Assembly: GCF_001422375.1 (NCBI RefSeq) | Contig: NZ_LMMU01000001.1 | Coordinates: 682,223 to 746,222, forward strand | Reading direction: 5' to 3' | Source of the DNA: Methylobacterium sp. Leaf99 | GTDB lineage: Bacteria > Pseudomonadota > Alphaproteobacteria > Rhizobiales > Beijerinckiaceae | Length of the DNA stretch: 64,000 nucleotides | Shown here: positions 16,949-26,884 of the stretch, one piece after another | Layout: each line of letters starts with the position of its first letter | How positions within the stretch are numbered: the stretch's first letter is position 1 | Program-made: the position numbers and the translations under genes | Notes under the pieces: model-generated | What the model was told of the DNA's origin: nothing | What the model saw: the letters and a program-made list of their open reading frames with translations, nothing else | Databases searched by the model: none

Positions 16949-17310
16949 CAGGATTTCGGCGGAGCGCTTTCCTCGTGGCCGATCGACGGCCGGGGCGTGA
17001 GCAGCCGATACTTTCTCCGATCCGCCGCGGCGAGGCGCCGGAACCGGAGGAAGGCGTCGGCCATCATCGGCGCGTGTCGATGCAGCCCGGTCCACGAGCC
17101 GCCCTCGGTGTGGTCGGGGCCAAGCTCGTCCTGACATCCGCTGATGCGCCCGCTCGCGGATCCAGCACGCCTCGATCATGACGGCGAGCTGTTTGTGGAT
17201 GGCATCGGATAGCAGGTTCCAGGGGCAGAACCTGCGCTCGCCCGAGGTGCGCGCCTCGCGCACCAGCCGAACGGGTTCCCCGGAGCGGGTGCCAATCGGC
17301 TTTTGCGCCG
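16945..17310 (-). pseudogene. IS701-type transposase C-terminal remnant
   Basis: Read on the minus strand, fragments in two frames match the end of IS701-family DDE transposases: LVREARTSGERRF, then MIEACWIRERAHQRM, then after a frameshift GLHRHAPMMADAFLRFRRLA. The last pattern is the usual end of these transposases. The N-terminal half and the catalytic aspartates are missing and no terminal inverted repeats were seen. It marks an old IS insertion next to the RTX gene. The left limit is clear at the stop codon; the right limit is approximate. Confidence 0.6.
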
Positions 17311-17663
17311 ACCCGTCGCGGCGGACCGGAAGCGCGCCGACCGCTTGAGCCACCCACCTCGACCCGCACATCACCGCCTGCTTGGGGAGCCTTCGCCTGC
17401 GTCCAGGCACGCGCGGAGCGGTGGTTCCAGAATGCATTCCTCCGGTTGCTCACGGCATCGACCTGAAGGGCGAACTGTTCGCTTAGATACCCGCGCAAAG
17501 CTTCATAACTTGCATTGCAAAGCGACAATTCATTGATTTGTAACCACAGATTTCGAAGAAATGGGGACAGTGTCGCCTGTAGGTTGAACAAGGGCCGTCA
17601 TAATGCGCTTATTAGGTACCGCAGCAAGCGGCCACTGTATAAATTTCAACTGCGAGACGACAA
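17311..17663. other. Region upstream of the RTX gene, no gene seen
   Basis: The GC-rich right half of the transposase relic fades into a less GC-rich stretch (from about 17480) that should carry the RTX gene promoter and leader. No promoter with correct spacing was assigned. The ribosome-binding site of the RTX gene is a weak GCGAGACGACAA just before its ATG. Confidence 0.35.
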
Positions 17664-18776
17664 ATGGCTCTGCTTGGCATCAATTTAGGTCTCGGTGGAT
17701 CTGGTGGCCTTCTTGGCCTGGGAGGGAACTCTGCCGGAACTTCAACACCCTCAAGTGTCCTCAATCTCGATCTGACGGGACTCGTCAATCTGAATGTCGG
17801 CGCTGGTGGATCGACCTCCATTCTCACAGTCGATGCTGCAGTCGGTGGCACGACGGCCACCTCGGCTTCGGCGTCTCCGGTCATCAATCTCGGTGTCGAT
17901 CTCGGTACGGGAACCACAGGGGGGAATGGCGGCCTGCTCGGCGGCCTGCTCGGGGGAGGCTCAGCCGGCGCGGGAGATGGGCTGATCCCATCGACGGTCG
18001 ATGCGCTCCTTGGAACGGTCGGGAGTCTGACCGGCGTTCTGCTCGGGACCGGCGCTGGCGGCACGCCCGGTGGGCCCCCCGCAAATCCGGGTACGCCGGG
18101 AGCAATCATCACCGGCACGGAGGGCGTTGACCTCCTGCGCGGCACAGCTGGCAACGATACGATCACCGCCCTCGGCGGCAATGACCTGATCTACAGCAAC
18201 GGCGGCAATGACATCATCAATGGCGGCGCCGGTCGCGATACGGTGGTCTTCTCCGGATCGATTGCTCAGTACACGGCCGCATCCCAGAACGGCGTCATTG
18301 GGTTCCACAGCACCACGACCGGCTCGACGTCGTTCCTGACCGGCGTCGAACGCGTCAGCTTCCAGGACCAGACCCTCGCGTTGGATTTCAATGGTAACGC
18401 CGGCCAAGTCTACCGGCTGTATCAGGCGGAATTCAATCGGGTTCCCGATACGCCCGGCCTCACCCACAATGTGAACCTCGTGGACAGCGGCGCCATCAGT
18501 CTCGGCGATATGGCAGATGCGTTCGTAGGTTCTGCGGAGTCTGTCAGCCATTACGGCCCCACCGTCAGCGACGCACAGTTCGTCACCAACCTCTACGCGA
18601 ATACGCTTCATCGTGCGCCGGACGCTCAAGGATTTCAGAACTGGACCAACGCCTTGGCGAACAAGATCCTTGATCGGGGCGACGTGCTTCTCGGGTTCTC
18701 GGAGAGCGCTGAGAACCACAACAACACGGACCATCAGCTGCAGAATGGCATTCTTCTCGATTATGGAGTCGCGTGA
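17664..18776 (+). CDS. RTX/DUF4214 secreted protein, likely type I secretion substrate
   Basis: The 370-residue protein has no signal peptide. Residues 1-150 are Gly/Leu/Thr-rich, low complexity. RTX-like nonapeptide repeats follow (GTEGVDLLRGTAGNDTIT, GGNDLIYSNGGNDIINGG), which bind calcium outside the cell. The C-terminal half has DUF4214-type segments (VYRLYQAEFNRVPDTPGL, then LYANTLHRAPDAQGF and VLLGFSESAENH). RTX repeats plus lack of signal peptide point to export by a type I system such as the one at 26885-30143. It may be a surface or matrix protein. It is flanked by transposase relics. Confidence 0.8.
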   Translation: MALLGINLGLGGSGGLLGLGGNSAGTSTPSSVLNLDLTGLVNLNVGAGGSTSILTVDAAVGGTTATSASASPVINLGVDLGTGTTGGNGGLLGGLLGGGSAGAGDGLIPSTVDALLGTVGSLTGVLLGTGAGGTPGGPPANPGTPGAIITGTEGVDLLRGTAGNDTITALGGNDLIYSNGGNDIINGGAGRDTVVFSGSIAQYTAASQNGVIGFHSTTTGSTSFLTGVERVSFQDQTLALDFNGNAGQVYRLYQAEFNRVPDTPGLTHNVNLVDSGAISLGDMADAFVGSAESVSHYGPTVSDAQFVTNLYANTLHRAPDAQGFQNWTNALANKILDRGDVLLGFSESAENHNNTDHQLQNGILLDYGVA

Positions 18777-18924
18777 CCCGGATTGTCTTCGGGGAACCTA
18801 GGGTATCAGCCGCGACATGAACGTCCCGCCCCGCCAGCCCGTGATCAGATCGGGCGGCGGGGCGTCGTCGGTCGCCGGCGAGGTCGAGCGATGCGGCACG
18901 GTTCCCAGGGGCTCGACTCCATCG

Positions 18925-19116
18925 GCACCGGGGAGCTGTGCCGGCGGCGAGCACGATGGCCGAGGCCCCGTGGCGGGCGAACCTGTCGTATCGCGTGGCG
19001 AGGCGCCGGAAGTCCTTGAGGCGGCGGAAGCCGGCCGCGAGGCGCCGGCCCTTGCGAGAGCGGCGTTCGTCATGGCGGATCTCGCGTTTGCGGCCACGCT
19101 TTCCGAGATTTCGCAC
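18925..19116 (-). pseudogene. IS5-family transposase C-terminal remnant
   Basis: The minus-strand translation has GKRGRKREIRHDER, then FRRLKDFRRLATRYDRFARH and ASAIVLAAG, the typical C-terminal end of IS5-group transposases that carry the final catalytic Glu region upstream of RRLK. Here that glutamate context is altered (RLAAGFRRLKD in place of the usual IEAxFxRLKD). The rest of the transposase is missing. It is a decayed fragment lying just before the GT4 gene. Confidence 0.65.
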
Positions 19117-19202
19117 GGATACGAGTTGTCAGCGTCCCTCCCTTCGTAAACATCAGCCGCGTATACGGCGCCTGCGCCGCGTGCGCGGCTGGGGAAGGCG
19201 AG

Positions 19203-21767
19203 ATGGCATTGTTCAAGATCGGCAAACGGTTGCAGTCGCAGACCTCTGCCCCGCAGCCCCTTTCGGAGATCCCCACTCCGCAGGCCCCGTCGGAGACATC
19301 CGACCTGCAGCCCCCGTCGGAGACCTTCGACCCGCAGCCCCCGTCTGAGATCTCCGACCCGCAGCCCCCGTCGGAGACCTCCGACCCACCGCCCCAGATC
19401 GAAGGCTTCATCGACATCCTCGACGACGAGCGGATCGTCGGATGGGCATGGGATCCCGCGATGCCCGAGCGCCGGGTCGTGATCGAGGTCGCGTGCGGGG
19501 AGCGGCGCGCGCGCGTGGTCGCCGATCGCGACCGGGCGGACCTGCGGGTGGCCGGCAAGGGCGACGGGTGCCACGGTTTCGAGGTCTGCTTCGATCTGCG
19601 CGGGATCGGCCCCGTCGAGGTCCGCGATGCCGCAACCGGCGCAATGCTCCCGGGCTCGCCCCTCTGCTTCGACCCGCTGCATCTCCTCGGCCTGCCGGGC
19701 AACCGGCGCGCGCGCGCGCTCCTGCGGGCGGAGGCGGAGCACGCGCGTCTCGCCCTCGGTGAGCCGGACGAAGGGGCCGAGCCGGCCCGGCCCGGCTATG
19801 CGACGCGCGCCCGCCTGGAGACGCTCCTCGCGACGGACGCGTCGGAGTACGAGCCGGTCCATCTCGTCACCCGCTACCTCGCCTACCGAGCCGAGCTCGC
19901 GCATCGCCCCGTTCCGCCCGGCGATCCGGCCGGGTCCCTGGCCGCCCTGCAGCGCTACCTCGCGGCAGAGGGCCATCGACCGGGCGGCCTGCCCCTCTCG
20001 CCCCCGCAGATCGCGTTCCTCAACGCCCCGATGCCGCGCTTTGGGCTCGCGCCGGAAGTGAGCGTGGCGGCCTACAACGCCATCGTCGACGCGAGGCCGG
20101 AGGCGAGCGATTTCGCCGACCCGGCGGCCCTGCGCGAGGCCCTGTTCTGGTGGTGCACCGAGGGCGCGCCGGCCCTCGCGCCGGACGGCTCGCTCATCAC
20201 CGAAGCACAGGTCCGCCTCCTGACGCGGGGCGCGACACCGAATGCCTCCTACCCCCTCAACGACTTCCTGCGCACCTATCTCAGCCGCGACCCCGCCCTC
20301 GCGCCGGTCACGGGCGGGGGCATGCTGGAACGGGCCCTCGCCCTCTGCATCCTGATCCTGCACTGCGCACGCGCACCCGCCCTCGCGCGATTCCTGCCCG
20401 CCGCCGCGACCGCCGAGATCCTGGCTCCGGCCGGGACGGATGCGGGCTCGCGGTTCGAGGCGCTCCTCGCCCTGGCCCTCGAGGGCGGACCGGAGCCGGC
20501 GCAGGCCCTCAGCCGACAGCTCACCGAAAGCCTCGCGGCCCAGGGCCTCGCGCTCGCGAGTCCCCGCCCGCCCGCCGGGCATCCGGGCACCGCACCGGCG
20601 CTCGCGCGCGATCCTCGAATCAGCTCGGGGCTCGAGCCGGGCATCGCCGTGATCGGTCCGGTGCGCGCGGCCTCCGGCATCGGGCAGGCCACCCGCCAGT
20701 CCCTCGCGGCCCTCAGGGCCGCGGGCCGGCACCCCGCCATCCTCGACTACCGGGGGGATTTCCCCTCACCGCTCGGGGGGCCGGACATCGCCACGCCGGA
20801 GCTGCGCCGGCCGCGGACGATCAACCTCGTCCACCTCAATGCGGATACGCTGCCGCTCGCCCTCGCCGAGATCGATGCCCGTGTGTTCGCGCGCTCCTAC
20901 AACATCGGCTACGTCTTCTGGGAGCTCGACCAGGTGCCCCGCGCCCATCGGCTGGGGCTCGACCTCCTCGACGAGGTCTGGGTCGCTTCGGCGTACAACC
21001 GGGCGATCTACGAGGGCGCCTGCGACGTGCCGGTTCACGATGTCGGCCTGGCGGTGGAGCCCCTCCCCGAGACGATCCCGGGCTCGCGGGCCGCATATGG
21101 ACTGCCCGAAACCGGCTTCGTGTATCTGGCGACCTTCGACGCCTTCTCGTTCATCGAGCGCAAGAACCCGCTCGGGCTCGTCCGGGCCTTCCTGGCAGCC
21201 TTCCCGAAGGGCTCGCCGGAGCCAGTCCATCTCGTCCTGAAGACCCAGAACCGAACGAGTGTCGATGATCCCCATCAGGTCGGGCTGTGGCGGACGATCG
21301 ATGCCCTGATCGCACGGGATCCGCGCATCCGGATCATCGATCGGACCCTGCCCTACATCGATCTCCTGGGCCTCAAGCAGTCCTGCGATGCCTACGTCTC
21401 GCTGCACCGCTCGGAGGGCCTCGGCATCGGGATGATCGAGGCGATGCAGCTCAAGCGCCCCGTGATCGCGACGGCCTATTCGGGCAATCTCGCGTTCTGC
21501 ACGCCCGAGACGGCGTTCCTCGTCGACTACACCCTCGTGCCGGTTCGGCCGGAGGCCTACATCGCGGTGGAGCCCGGCAGCCGCTGGGCCGAGCCGTCAC
21601 TGCCCTCGGCCGCGGCGGCCATGCGGGCGGTCTACGAGAACCCGGCGGAGGCGCAGGCGCGCGCGGAAGCGGCGGCGCAGCAGGTCGCCCGGGCGTTCAG
21701 CCCGGCCGCCATCGGCCGGCGCTACGCGGCCCGGCTCGACGCCATCGAGGCGCAGCTCGGTGCGTAG
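19203..21767 (+). CDS. GT4-family glycosyltransferase with proline-rich repeat N-terminus
   Basis: The 854-residue protein begins with a short basic segment and five nine-residue repeats of the PQPPSETSD type (residues 17-61). A small beta domain follows (IEGFIDILDDERIVGWAWDP, about 65-155). A helical middle of about 300 residues leads to a GT4 (GT-B fold) domain from about residue 480. It has the glycine-rich start IGPVRAASGIGQATR, the donor-site region FIERKNPLGLVRAF, and the conserved LHRSEGLGIGMIEAMQ with the E-x7-E pattern. It probably transfers a sugar from a nucleotide donor in the cytoplasm. The acceptor is unknown. It resembles large multi-domain transferases of methylobacterial surface loci. 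Confidence 0.85.
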   Translation: MALFKIGKRLQSQTSAPQPLSEIPTPQAPSETSDLQPPSETFDPQPPSEISDPQPPSETSDPPPQIEGFIDILDDERIVGWAWDPAMPERRVVIEVACGERRARVVADRDRADLRVAGKGDGCHGFEVCFDLRGIGPVEVRDAATGAMLPGSPLCFDPLHLLGLPGNRRARALLRAEAEHARLALGEPDEGAEPARPGYATRARLETLLATDASEYEPVHLVTRYLAYRAELAHRPVPPGDPAGSLAALQRYLAAEGHRPGGLPLSPPQIAFLNAPMPRFGLAPEVSVAAYNAIVDARPEASDFADPAALREALFWWCTEGAPALAPDGSLITEAQVRLLTRGATPNASYPLNDFLRTYLSRDPALAPVTGGGMLERALALCILILHCARAPALARFLPAAATAEILAPAGTDAGSRFEALLALALEGGPEPAQALSRQLTESLAAQGLALASPRPPAGHPGTAPALARDPRISSGLEPGIAVIGPVRAASGIGQATRQSLAALRAAGRHPAILDYRGDFPSPLGGPDIATPELRRPRTINLVHLNADTLPLALAEIDARVFARSYNIGYVFWELDQVPRAHRLGLDLLDEVWVASAYNRAIYEGACDVPVHDVGLAVEPLPETIPGSRAAYGLPETGFVYLATFDAFSFIERKNPLGLVRAFLAAFPKGSPEPVHLVLKTQNRTSVDDPHQVGLWRTIDALIARDPRIRIIDRTLPYIDLLGLKQSCDAYVSLHRSEGLGIGMIEAMQLKRPVIATAYSGNLAFCTPETAFLVDYTLVPVRPEAYIAVEPGSRWAEPSLPSAAAAMRAVYENPAEAQARAEAAAQQVARAFSPAAIGRRYAARLDAIEAQLGA
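19251..19385 (+). repeat. Five tandem 27-bp repeats inside the GT4 gene
   Basis: Five consecutive 27-base units encode nine-residue repeats with consensus PQPPSETSD. Units three to five are nearly identical at DNA level (GCAGCCCCCGTCGGAGAC pattern), units one and two are more diverged. In-frame units can be gained or lost without breaking the gene, so the linker length may vary between strains. Confidence 0.85.
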
Positions 21768-22004
21768 TGCGGGCCGCCGCGACGGTCGATCGCGCCATAA
21801 ACGGAAAACCCCGCCCGTCGCAGGGCGGTCCCGTCGCGTTCCGAGAAGGTCGAGCCGGCCTGAGCGGGTCGTGCAAGGCCTCGTTCGCCGCCGCCCCGGC
21901 ACCGTCCGCCTCATCCTGTGTCCCCGCCGTGGCTGACAGGCTGCATCACAACGCTTAGATGGTCGCTCTCTCCAGCCCAAGCGCCGAGGGGCCAAGGGTA
22001 CCCG

Positions 22005-22268
22005 ATGACAAAACCTTCCTTTCAGCCCGGCAGCGAGCTTTACGCCGAGCAGACGGTCTATGGGCAGATCGGCCCGCTCCAGGTGGTCCGGCTCGTCCGC
22101 AGCGATCTCAGCCTCGCCCTGACCCACGTCGTCGTCCTCGGCCATCCCAGCCTGGGGCCGACCTTCATCGCGGGTTTCCCCGATACCGAGGAGGGGATCG
22201 GCCTGGCCGATCAGGTCGGCCAAGCCGCCGTCCACGCACTCCGGATCGCGGCGACCCCGGTGTCCTGA
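22005..22268 (+). CDS. Hypothetical small protein
   Basis: The start ATG 22005 has AAGGG eight bases upstream. The 87-residue product starts MTKPSFQPGSELYAEQTVYG and reads as a compact alpha/beta protein with a strand-rich middle (LQVVRLVRSDLSLALTHVVV) and a charged helical end. It has no signal peptide. It lies between the GT4 gene and manC on the same strand and might be co-expressed with manC. No family was recognised. Confidence 0.6.
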   Translation: MTKPSFQPGSELYAEQTVYGQIGPLQVVRLVRSDLSLALTHVVVLGHPSLGPTFIAGFPDTEEGIGLADQVGQAAVHALRIAATPVS

Positions 22269-22413
22269 TCGTGGCCGGTGCCGGGCTCACGGGCGCCGCA
22301 CGGCCATGATCCCCGACCGCCGCGCAGCCTCGTCCCCGCCATCGGCCCCTCGACGCCGCCGGCGCGGGGGCGGACCCGTCCGGCAGCCCACCTTCAACGC
22401 GGAGACGCCCTCA

Positions 22414-23859
22414 ATGCCCGATTCGACGCCCTGCCTCATCCGCCCCGTGATCCTGTGCGGCGGTTCGGGCACGCGGCTGTGGCCGGCCTCGCGCGAGAGC
22501 ATGCCCAAGCAATTTGCCCGCCTCGTCGATCCGGAGCAGTCCACCTTCCAGGCGACCGCCCGGCGCGTGGACGAGCCCGGCCTGTTCGCGCGCGCCACCG
22601 TGATCGCGGCGGCCGAGTCCCGCTTCATCGTGGCCGAGCAACTCGTGCAGGCCGGCCTGTCCGCCGACATCGTGCTGGAGCCGACGGCGCGCGACTCCGC
22701 CGCCGCCGTGGCGGTCGCCGCGCTCCACGCCGCTCGGACGGACCCGCAGGCGATCGTGCTGATCATGGCCGCCGACCACGTCATCGGCGACACCGAAGCC
22801 TTCCGCCGGGCGGTCGCCGCCGCGGCCGCCGGCGCGCGCGCCGGTTACACGATGACCCTCGGCATCGAACCGACACGGCCCGCCACCGATTACGGCTACA
22901 TTCGCCGCGGCGCTCCCCTGAGCGAGGCCGAGGGCGGGGGCGACGGCGCCTGCGCCGTCGAGCGCTTCGTCGAGAAGCCCGACGCGGCCGGGGCCCAGCG
23001 GCTCATCGCGGATGGCGCCCTGTGGAATTCCGGCTACTTCCTGTTCCGGGCCGACGTGATGCTGACGGAACTCGAGACATTCGCCCCCGAGGTCTTGGCG
23101 GGCGCCCGCGCAGCGCTCGACGCGGCCGTGACCGACCTCGACTTCGTCCGCCTCGACGCCGCGTCTTTCGGGCAGACCCCGAAGATCTCCATCGACTACG
23201 CGGTGATGGAGCGCACGACCCGGGCCGCCGTGCTGCCGGTCTCGTTCCCCTGGTCGGATGTCGGGACCTGGGACGCGGTCTGGGGCGTCCTCGAGCACGA
23301 TACGGAGGGCAACGCCCTGCGCGGCCGGGTCGAGCTGATCGGGACGCGGAACAGCCTCGTGCACAGCGAGGGCGAGGGGCTGACGACCGTGGTCGGCCTG
23401 GAGGACGTCGTGGTCGTGACCACCCGGGACGCGGTGCTGGTGGCCTCCAAGGCGCAGTCCGGTCGGGTGAAGGAACTCGTCGGTCAGCTGCGCGCCCGGG
23501 CGCATCCCGAGGCGGACGCGCATCTGCGCATGTACCGGCCCTGGGGCTGGTACCAGCGCATCGACGTCGGCGCGCGCTTCCAGGTGAAGCGGATCATGGT
23601 GACGCCGGGCGGGCGGCTCTCGTTGCAGAAGCACTATCACCGGGCCGAGCATTGGGTGGTGGTGAAGGGCACCGCCGAGGTGACGGTCGACGAGCGCGTC
23701 GTGCTGGTGCACGAGAACGAAGCCGTCTACCTGCCCATCGGTTCGATGCACCGCCTGGCCAACCCCGGCAGAATTCCCCTGGAGCTCATCGAAGTGCAGG
23801 TCGGCTCCTACACGGGAGAGGATGATATCATTCGCGTCGAGGACATCTACGGACGCTGA
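22414..23859 (+). CDS. manC: Mannose-1-phosphate guanylyltransferase / mannose-6-phosphate isomerase
   Basis: The 481-residue cytoplasmic enzyme is the normal length of the bifunctional ManC/XanB/AlgA type. The N-terminal nucleotidyltransferase part has CGGSGTRLWPASR and the following PKQF, and the motif VEKPDAAGAQ. The C-terminal cupin-type isomerase part has RPWGWYQRID, LQKHYHRAEHWVVVKGTAEV and IPLELIEVQVGSYTGEDDI. It makes GDP-mannose from mannose 1-phosphate and GTP, and may also feed mannose 6-phosphate from fructose 6-phosphate. Start ATG 22414 is chosen by family alignment, with GGAG ten bases upstream. GDP-mannose is the substrate of gmd downstream. Confidence 0.93.
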   Translation: MPDSTPCLIRPVILCGGSGTRLWPASRESMPKQFARLVDPEQSTFQATARRVDEPGLFARATVIAAAESRFIVAEQLVQAGLSADIVLEPTARDSAAAVAVAALHAARTDPQAIVLIMAADHVIGDTEAFRRAVAAAAAGARAGYTMTLGIEPTRPATDYGYIRRGAPLSEAEGGGDGACAVERFVEKPDAAGAQRLIADGALWNSGYFLFRADVMLTELETFAPEVLAGARAALDAAVTDLDFVRLDAASFGQTPKISIDYAVMERTTRAAVLPVSFPWSDVGTWDAVWGVLEHDTEGNALRGRVELIGTRNSLVHSEGEGLTTVVGLEDVVVVTTRDAVLVASKAQSGRVKELVGQLRARAHPEADAHLRMYRPWGWYQRIDVGARFQVKRIMVTPGGRLSLQKHYHRAEHWVVVKGTAEVTVDERVVLVHENEAVYLPIGSMHRLANPGRIPLELIEVQVGSYTGEDDIIRVEDIYGR

Positions 23860-24052
23860 GCGTCCCGCATCGAACGCCCGTTGCACCGTCGGGCCCGGGG
23901 CGAGGACCGACGGTGCCCGGGTCGCCCTCCAAGGCCGGACCGACGCGGTTGCGGGCGCTCCCCACCGTGCCGGATGGTGGGACTTCGCGGGAGACCCGTC
24001 CGGATAAGTGGCGCGGAGCGTATCGAACCCGGCCCCCCACGGGGGAGCGCCT

Positions 24053-25020
24053 TCAGGCGACGTTGCGCGCCCGCGCGTCGGCCAGGACGGCGGCCAGGGT
24101 TTCGGACCACGGCACCTGCGGGGCCCAGCCCGTCGCCGCGTGGATGCGACGGCCGTCGCCCAAGGCCACCGGGATCTCCGAGGGCCGCATGCGGGTGGGA
24201 TCGACCACGACCTCGAACGGGACGCGCGCCAGCCGCGTCAGATCCTCCAGCACGCTCGCGATCGCGTGGGGACGGCCCGAGGCGACATTCAGCACCGTGC
24301 CGGAGGCGAGTTCCTCACTGGCCGCGATCACCTGCGCGTAGGCCCGCACCACGTCCCGCACGTCCAGGAATTCGCGCTGCGCCGAGAGGTTTCCGACGGC
24401 GAGGCGGGGCGGCATGCGGCCCGCCTCGATCCGGGCGATCTGGTGCGCGAAGGCGGGCACGACGAAGCGCTCGTCCTGGCCCGGACCGGTGTGGTTGAAC
24501 GGCCGCACCACGATGAGGCGGACCGCGCTTCCCGCCAGCACGTCGGCGAGCATCTCCTCGCCGACGCGCTTGGTGCGGGCGTAGACCCCGACGGGCTGGG
24601 GCACGACGTCCTCGTCCACCGGCCGGCCGGAGAGGAAGGCGCGCCCGTAGACTTCGCTCGAACTCGCGAAGACGAGGGTGGCGGCGGGGGCCTCGGCGCG
24701 GAGGGCTTCGGCGAGGTTCAGGAGGCCCGCGACGTTGGTGCGCCAGGTCTCCAGGCCTGCGCCGGCGGCCTGCCCGACGGAGGCCTGGGCCGCCAGATGC
24801 AGGACGTGGCTCGGCCGGAAGTCCCGCAGGCAGGCCGCCAGGGTTTCCCGGTCGGCGAGATCGAGGGTCCGAAAGTCGGCGCCCTCCGGCAGGGCGGGGA
24901 TCGTCCCGCGCCCGATTCCGAGGAGCGCCTCGGTGCCCGCCCCGGCGAGCGCCGCGAGGGCGTGCCGGCCGACGAAGCCGGCCGCGCCCGTGACGAGCAC
25001 GCGTCGGACGGGCGCGGACA

Positions 25021-25021
<1 letters not shown>
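24053..25021 (-). CDS. rmd: GDP-6-deoxy-D-mannose (GDP-4-keto-6-deoxymannose) reductase, SDR family
   Basis: The 322-residue extended short-chain dehydrogenase has the NAD(P)-binding GAAGFVG motif near the N-terminus, the HLAAQASVG segment, the catalytic SSSEVYG and YARTK motifs, and the substrate-side RPFNHTGPGQ typical of RmD reductases. It would reduce GDP-4-keto-6-deoxy-D-mannose to GDP-D-rhamnose. A GDP-L-fucose synthase is less likely because of the RPFNHTGPGQ region and because it partners gmd alone. Its ATG overlaps the gmd stop by one base (TGATG), so the two are translationally coupled. Confidence 0.88.
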
Positions 25022-26046
<1,025 letters not shown>

Positions 26047-26249
26047 CTACCGCCGCGGCTAGGTCGATTGACCCGGCGCGTCAAGCGTTGAACGGCGCCG
26101 CTAGCCTTGGGCCCGGCACCACGGTATGGAGCCGCAGCGCTCCGGTCGGACGGCTGCGGACGGGCAACCGCACCGGCGCGTTGCCCCGCCCCTCCGTCGC
26201 GGAGAGTTGCGCGGGATCGACCGTCGGTCAGGTGAGCAGGAGAGGCGGC

Positions 26250-26549
26250 ATGTTTCCATTCCGTAAGAAATCCGCCCGCCGCCCCGCCAAACCGGCCGGG
26301 ATCGGCGGCTTCAACGAGGCGTTCTACCTCTGGAAGTACCCTGACGTCGCTGCCCAGGGGATCGATCCGATGCGCCACTATCTGGAGCATGGCTGGCGCG
26401 AGGGCCGAGACCCCTGCGAATCCTTCAGCACGCAAGGGTATCTTGCCCACAATCCGGACGTCCGCGCCGCCGGCGTGAACCCCCTCGTGCATTTCTGGGA
26501 TACGGGTCTCGCCGAGGGCCGCTCCGGCTGGCAGATCGACCGCGGCTGA
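26250..26549 (+). CDS. Small protein with two PDV/HYxxxGWxEGR repeats
   Basis: The start ATG 26250 has AGGAG eight bases upstream and gives 99 residues. After a basic, proline-rich leader the protein consists of two copies of a repeat of about 35 residues: AFYLWKYPDVAAQGIDPMRH with YLEHGWREGRDP, and YLAHNPDVRAAGVNPLVHFW with DTGLAEGRSGW. The same repeat is known in front of bacterial glycosyltransferases and in some surface proteins; its function is unknown. It has no signal peptide or enzyme domain. It lies divergently from gmd. Confidence 0.7.
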   Translation: MFPFRKKSARRPAKPAGIGGFNEAFYLWKYPDVAAQGIDPMRHYLEHGWREGRDPCESFSTQGYLAHNPDVRAAGVNPLVHFWDTGLAEGRSGWQIDRG

Positions 26550-26884
26550 TCGCGGGCAACCCGTCCGGGCGCCTATGCCGCGTGGGTCGCAAGCGCTCTC
26601 AATTCGGCCACACCCCTCCGACAAAGGACGGCCCGCCTCCCAAGGCTGTATCGAACGGTCGACAGCTCAAATATGATCGCGGGACGTTCGGTGCGGAGAC
26701 AGCTCCGCATGCCAACCAGAGCCGTTTTCAACGGTGTCACACTGTCGATCCGGGCAGGCGATTTCTGTAATCGAATCGACGGCGCCCATTCCGGCGGCTG
26801 CATCGACCGGATGATTGTGATAGACAATTGCGTCCGTGCGCGCGTAGGTCGGCGGCGAGTCGCCAGAGAACAGGGCCATCGGGC
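26550..26884. other. Intergenic region upstream of the type I secretion genes
   Basis: The 335-base gap should carry the promoter of the ABC transporter operon. The right half is less GC-rich, as expected of a control region. No operator or terminator could be assigned with confidence. Short ORFs in it do not resemble proteins. Confidence 0.4.
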
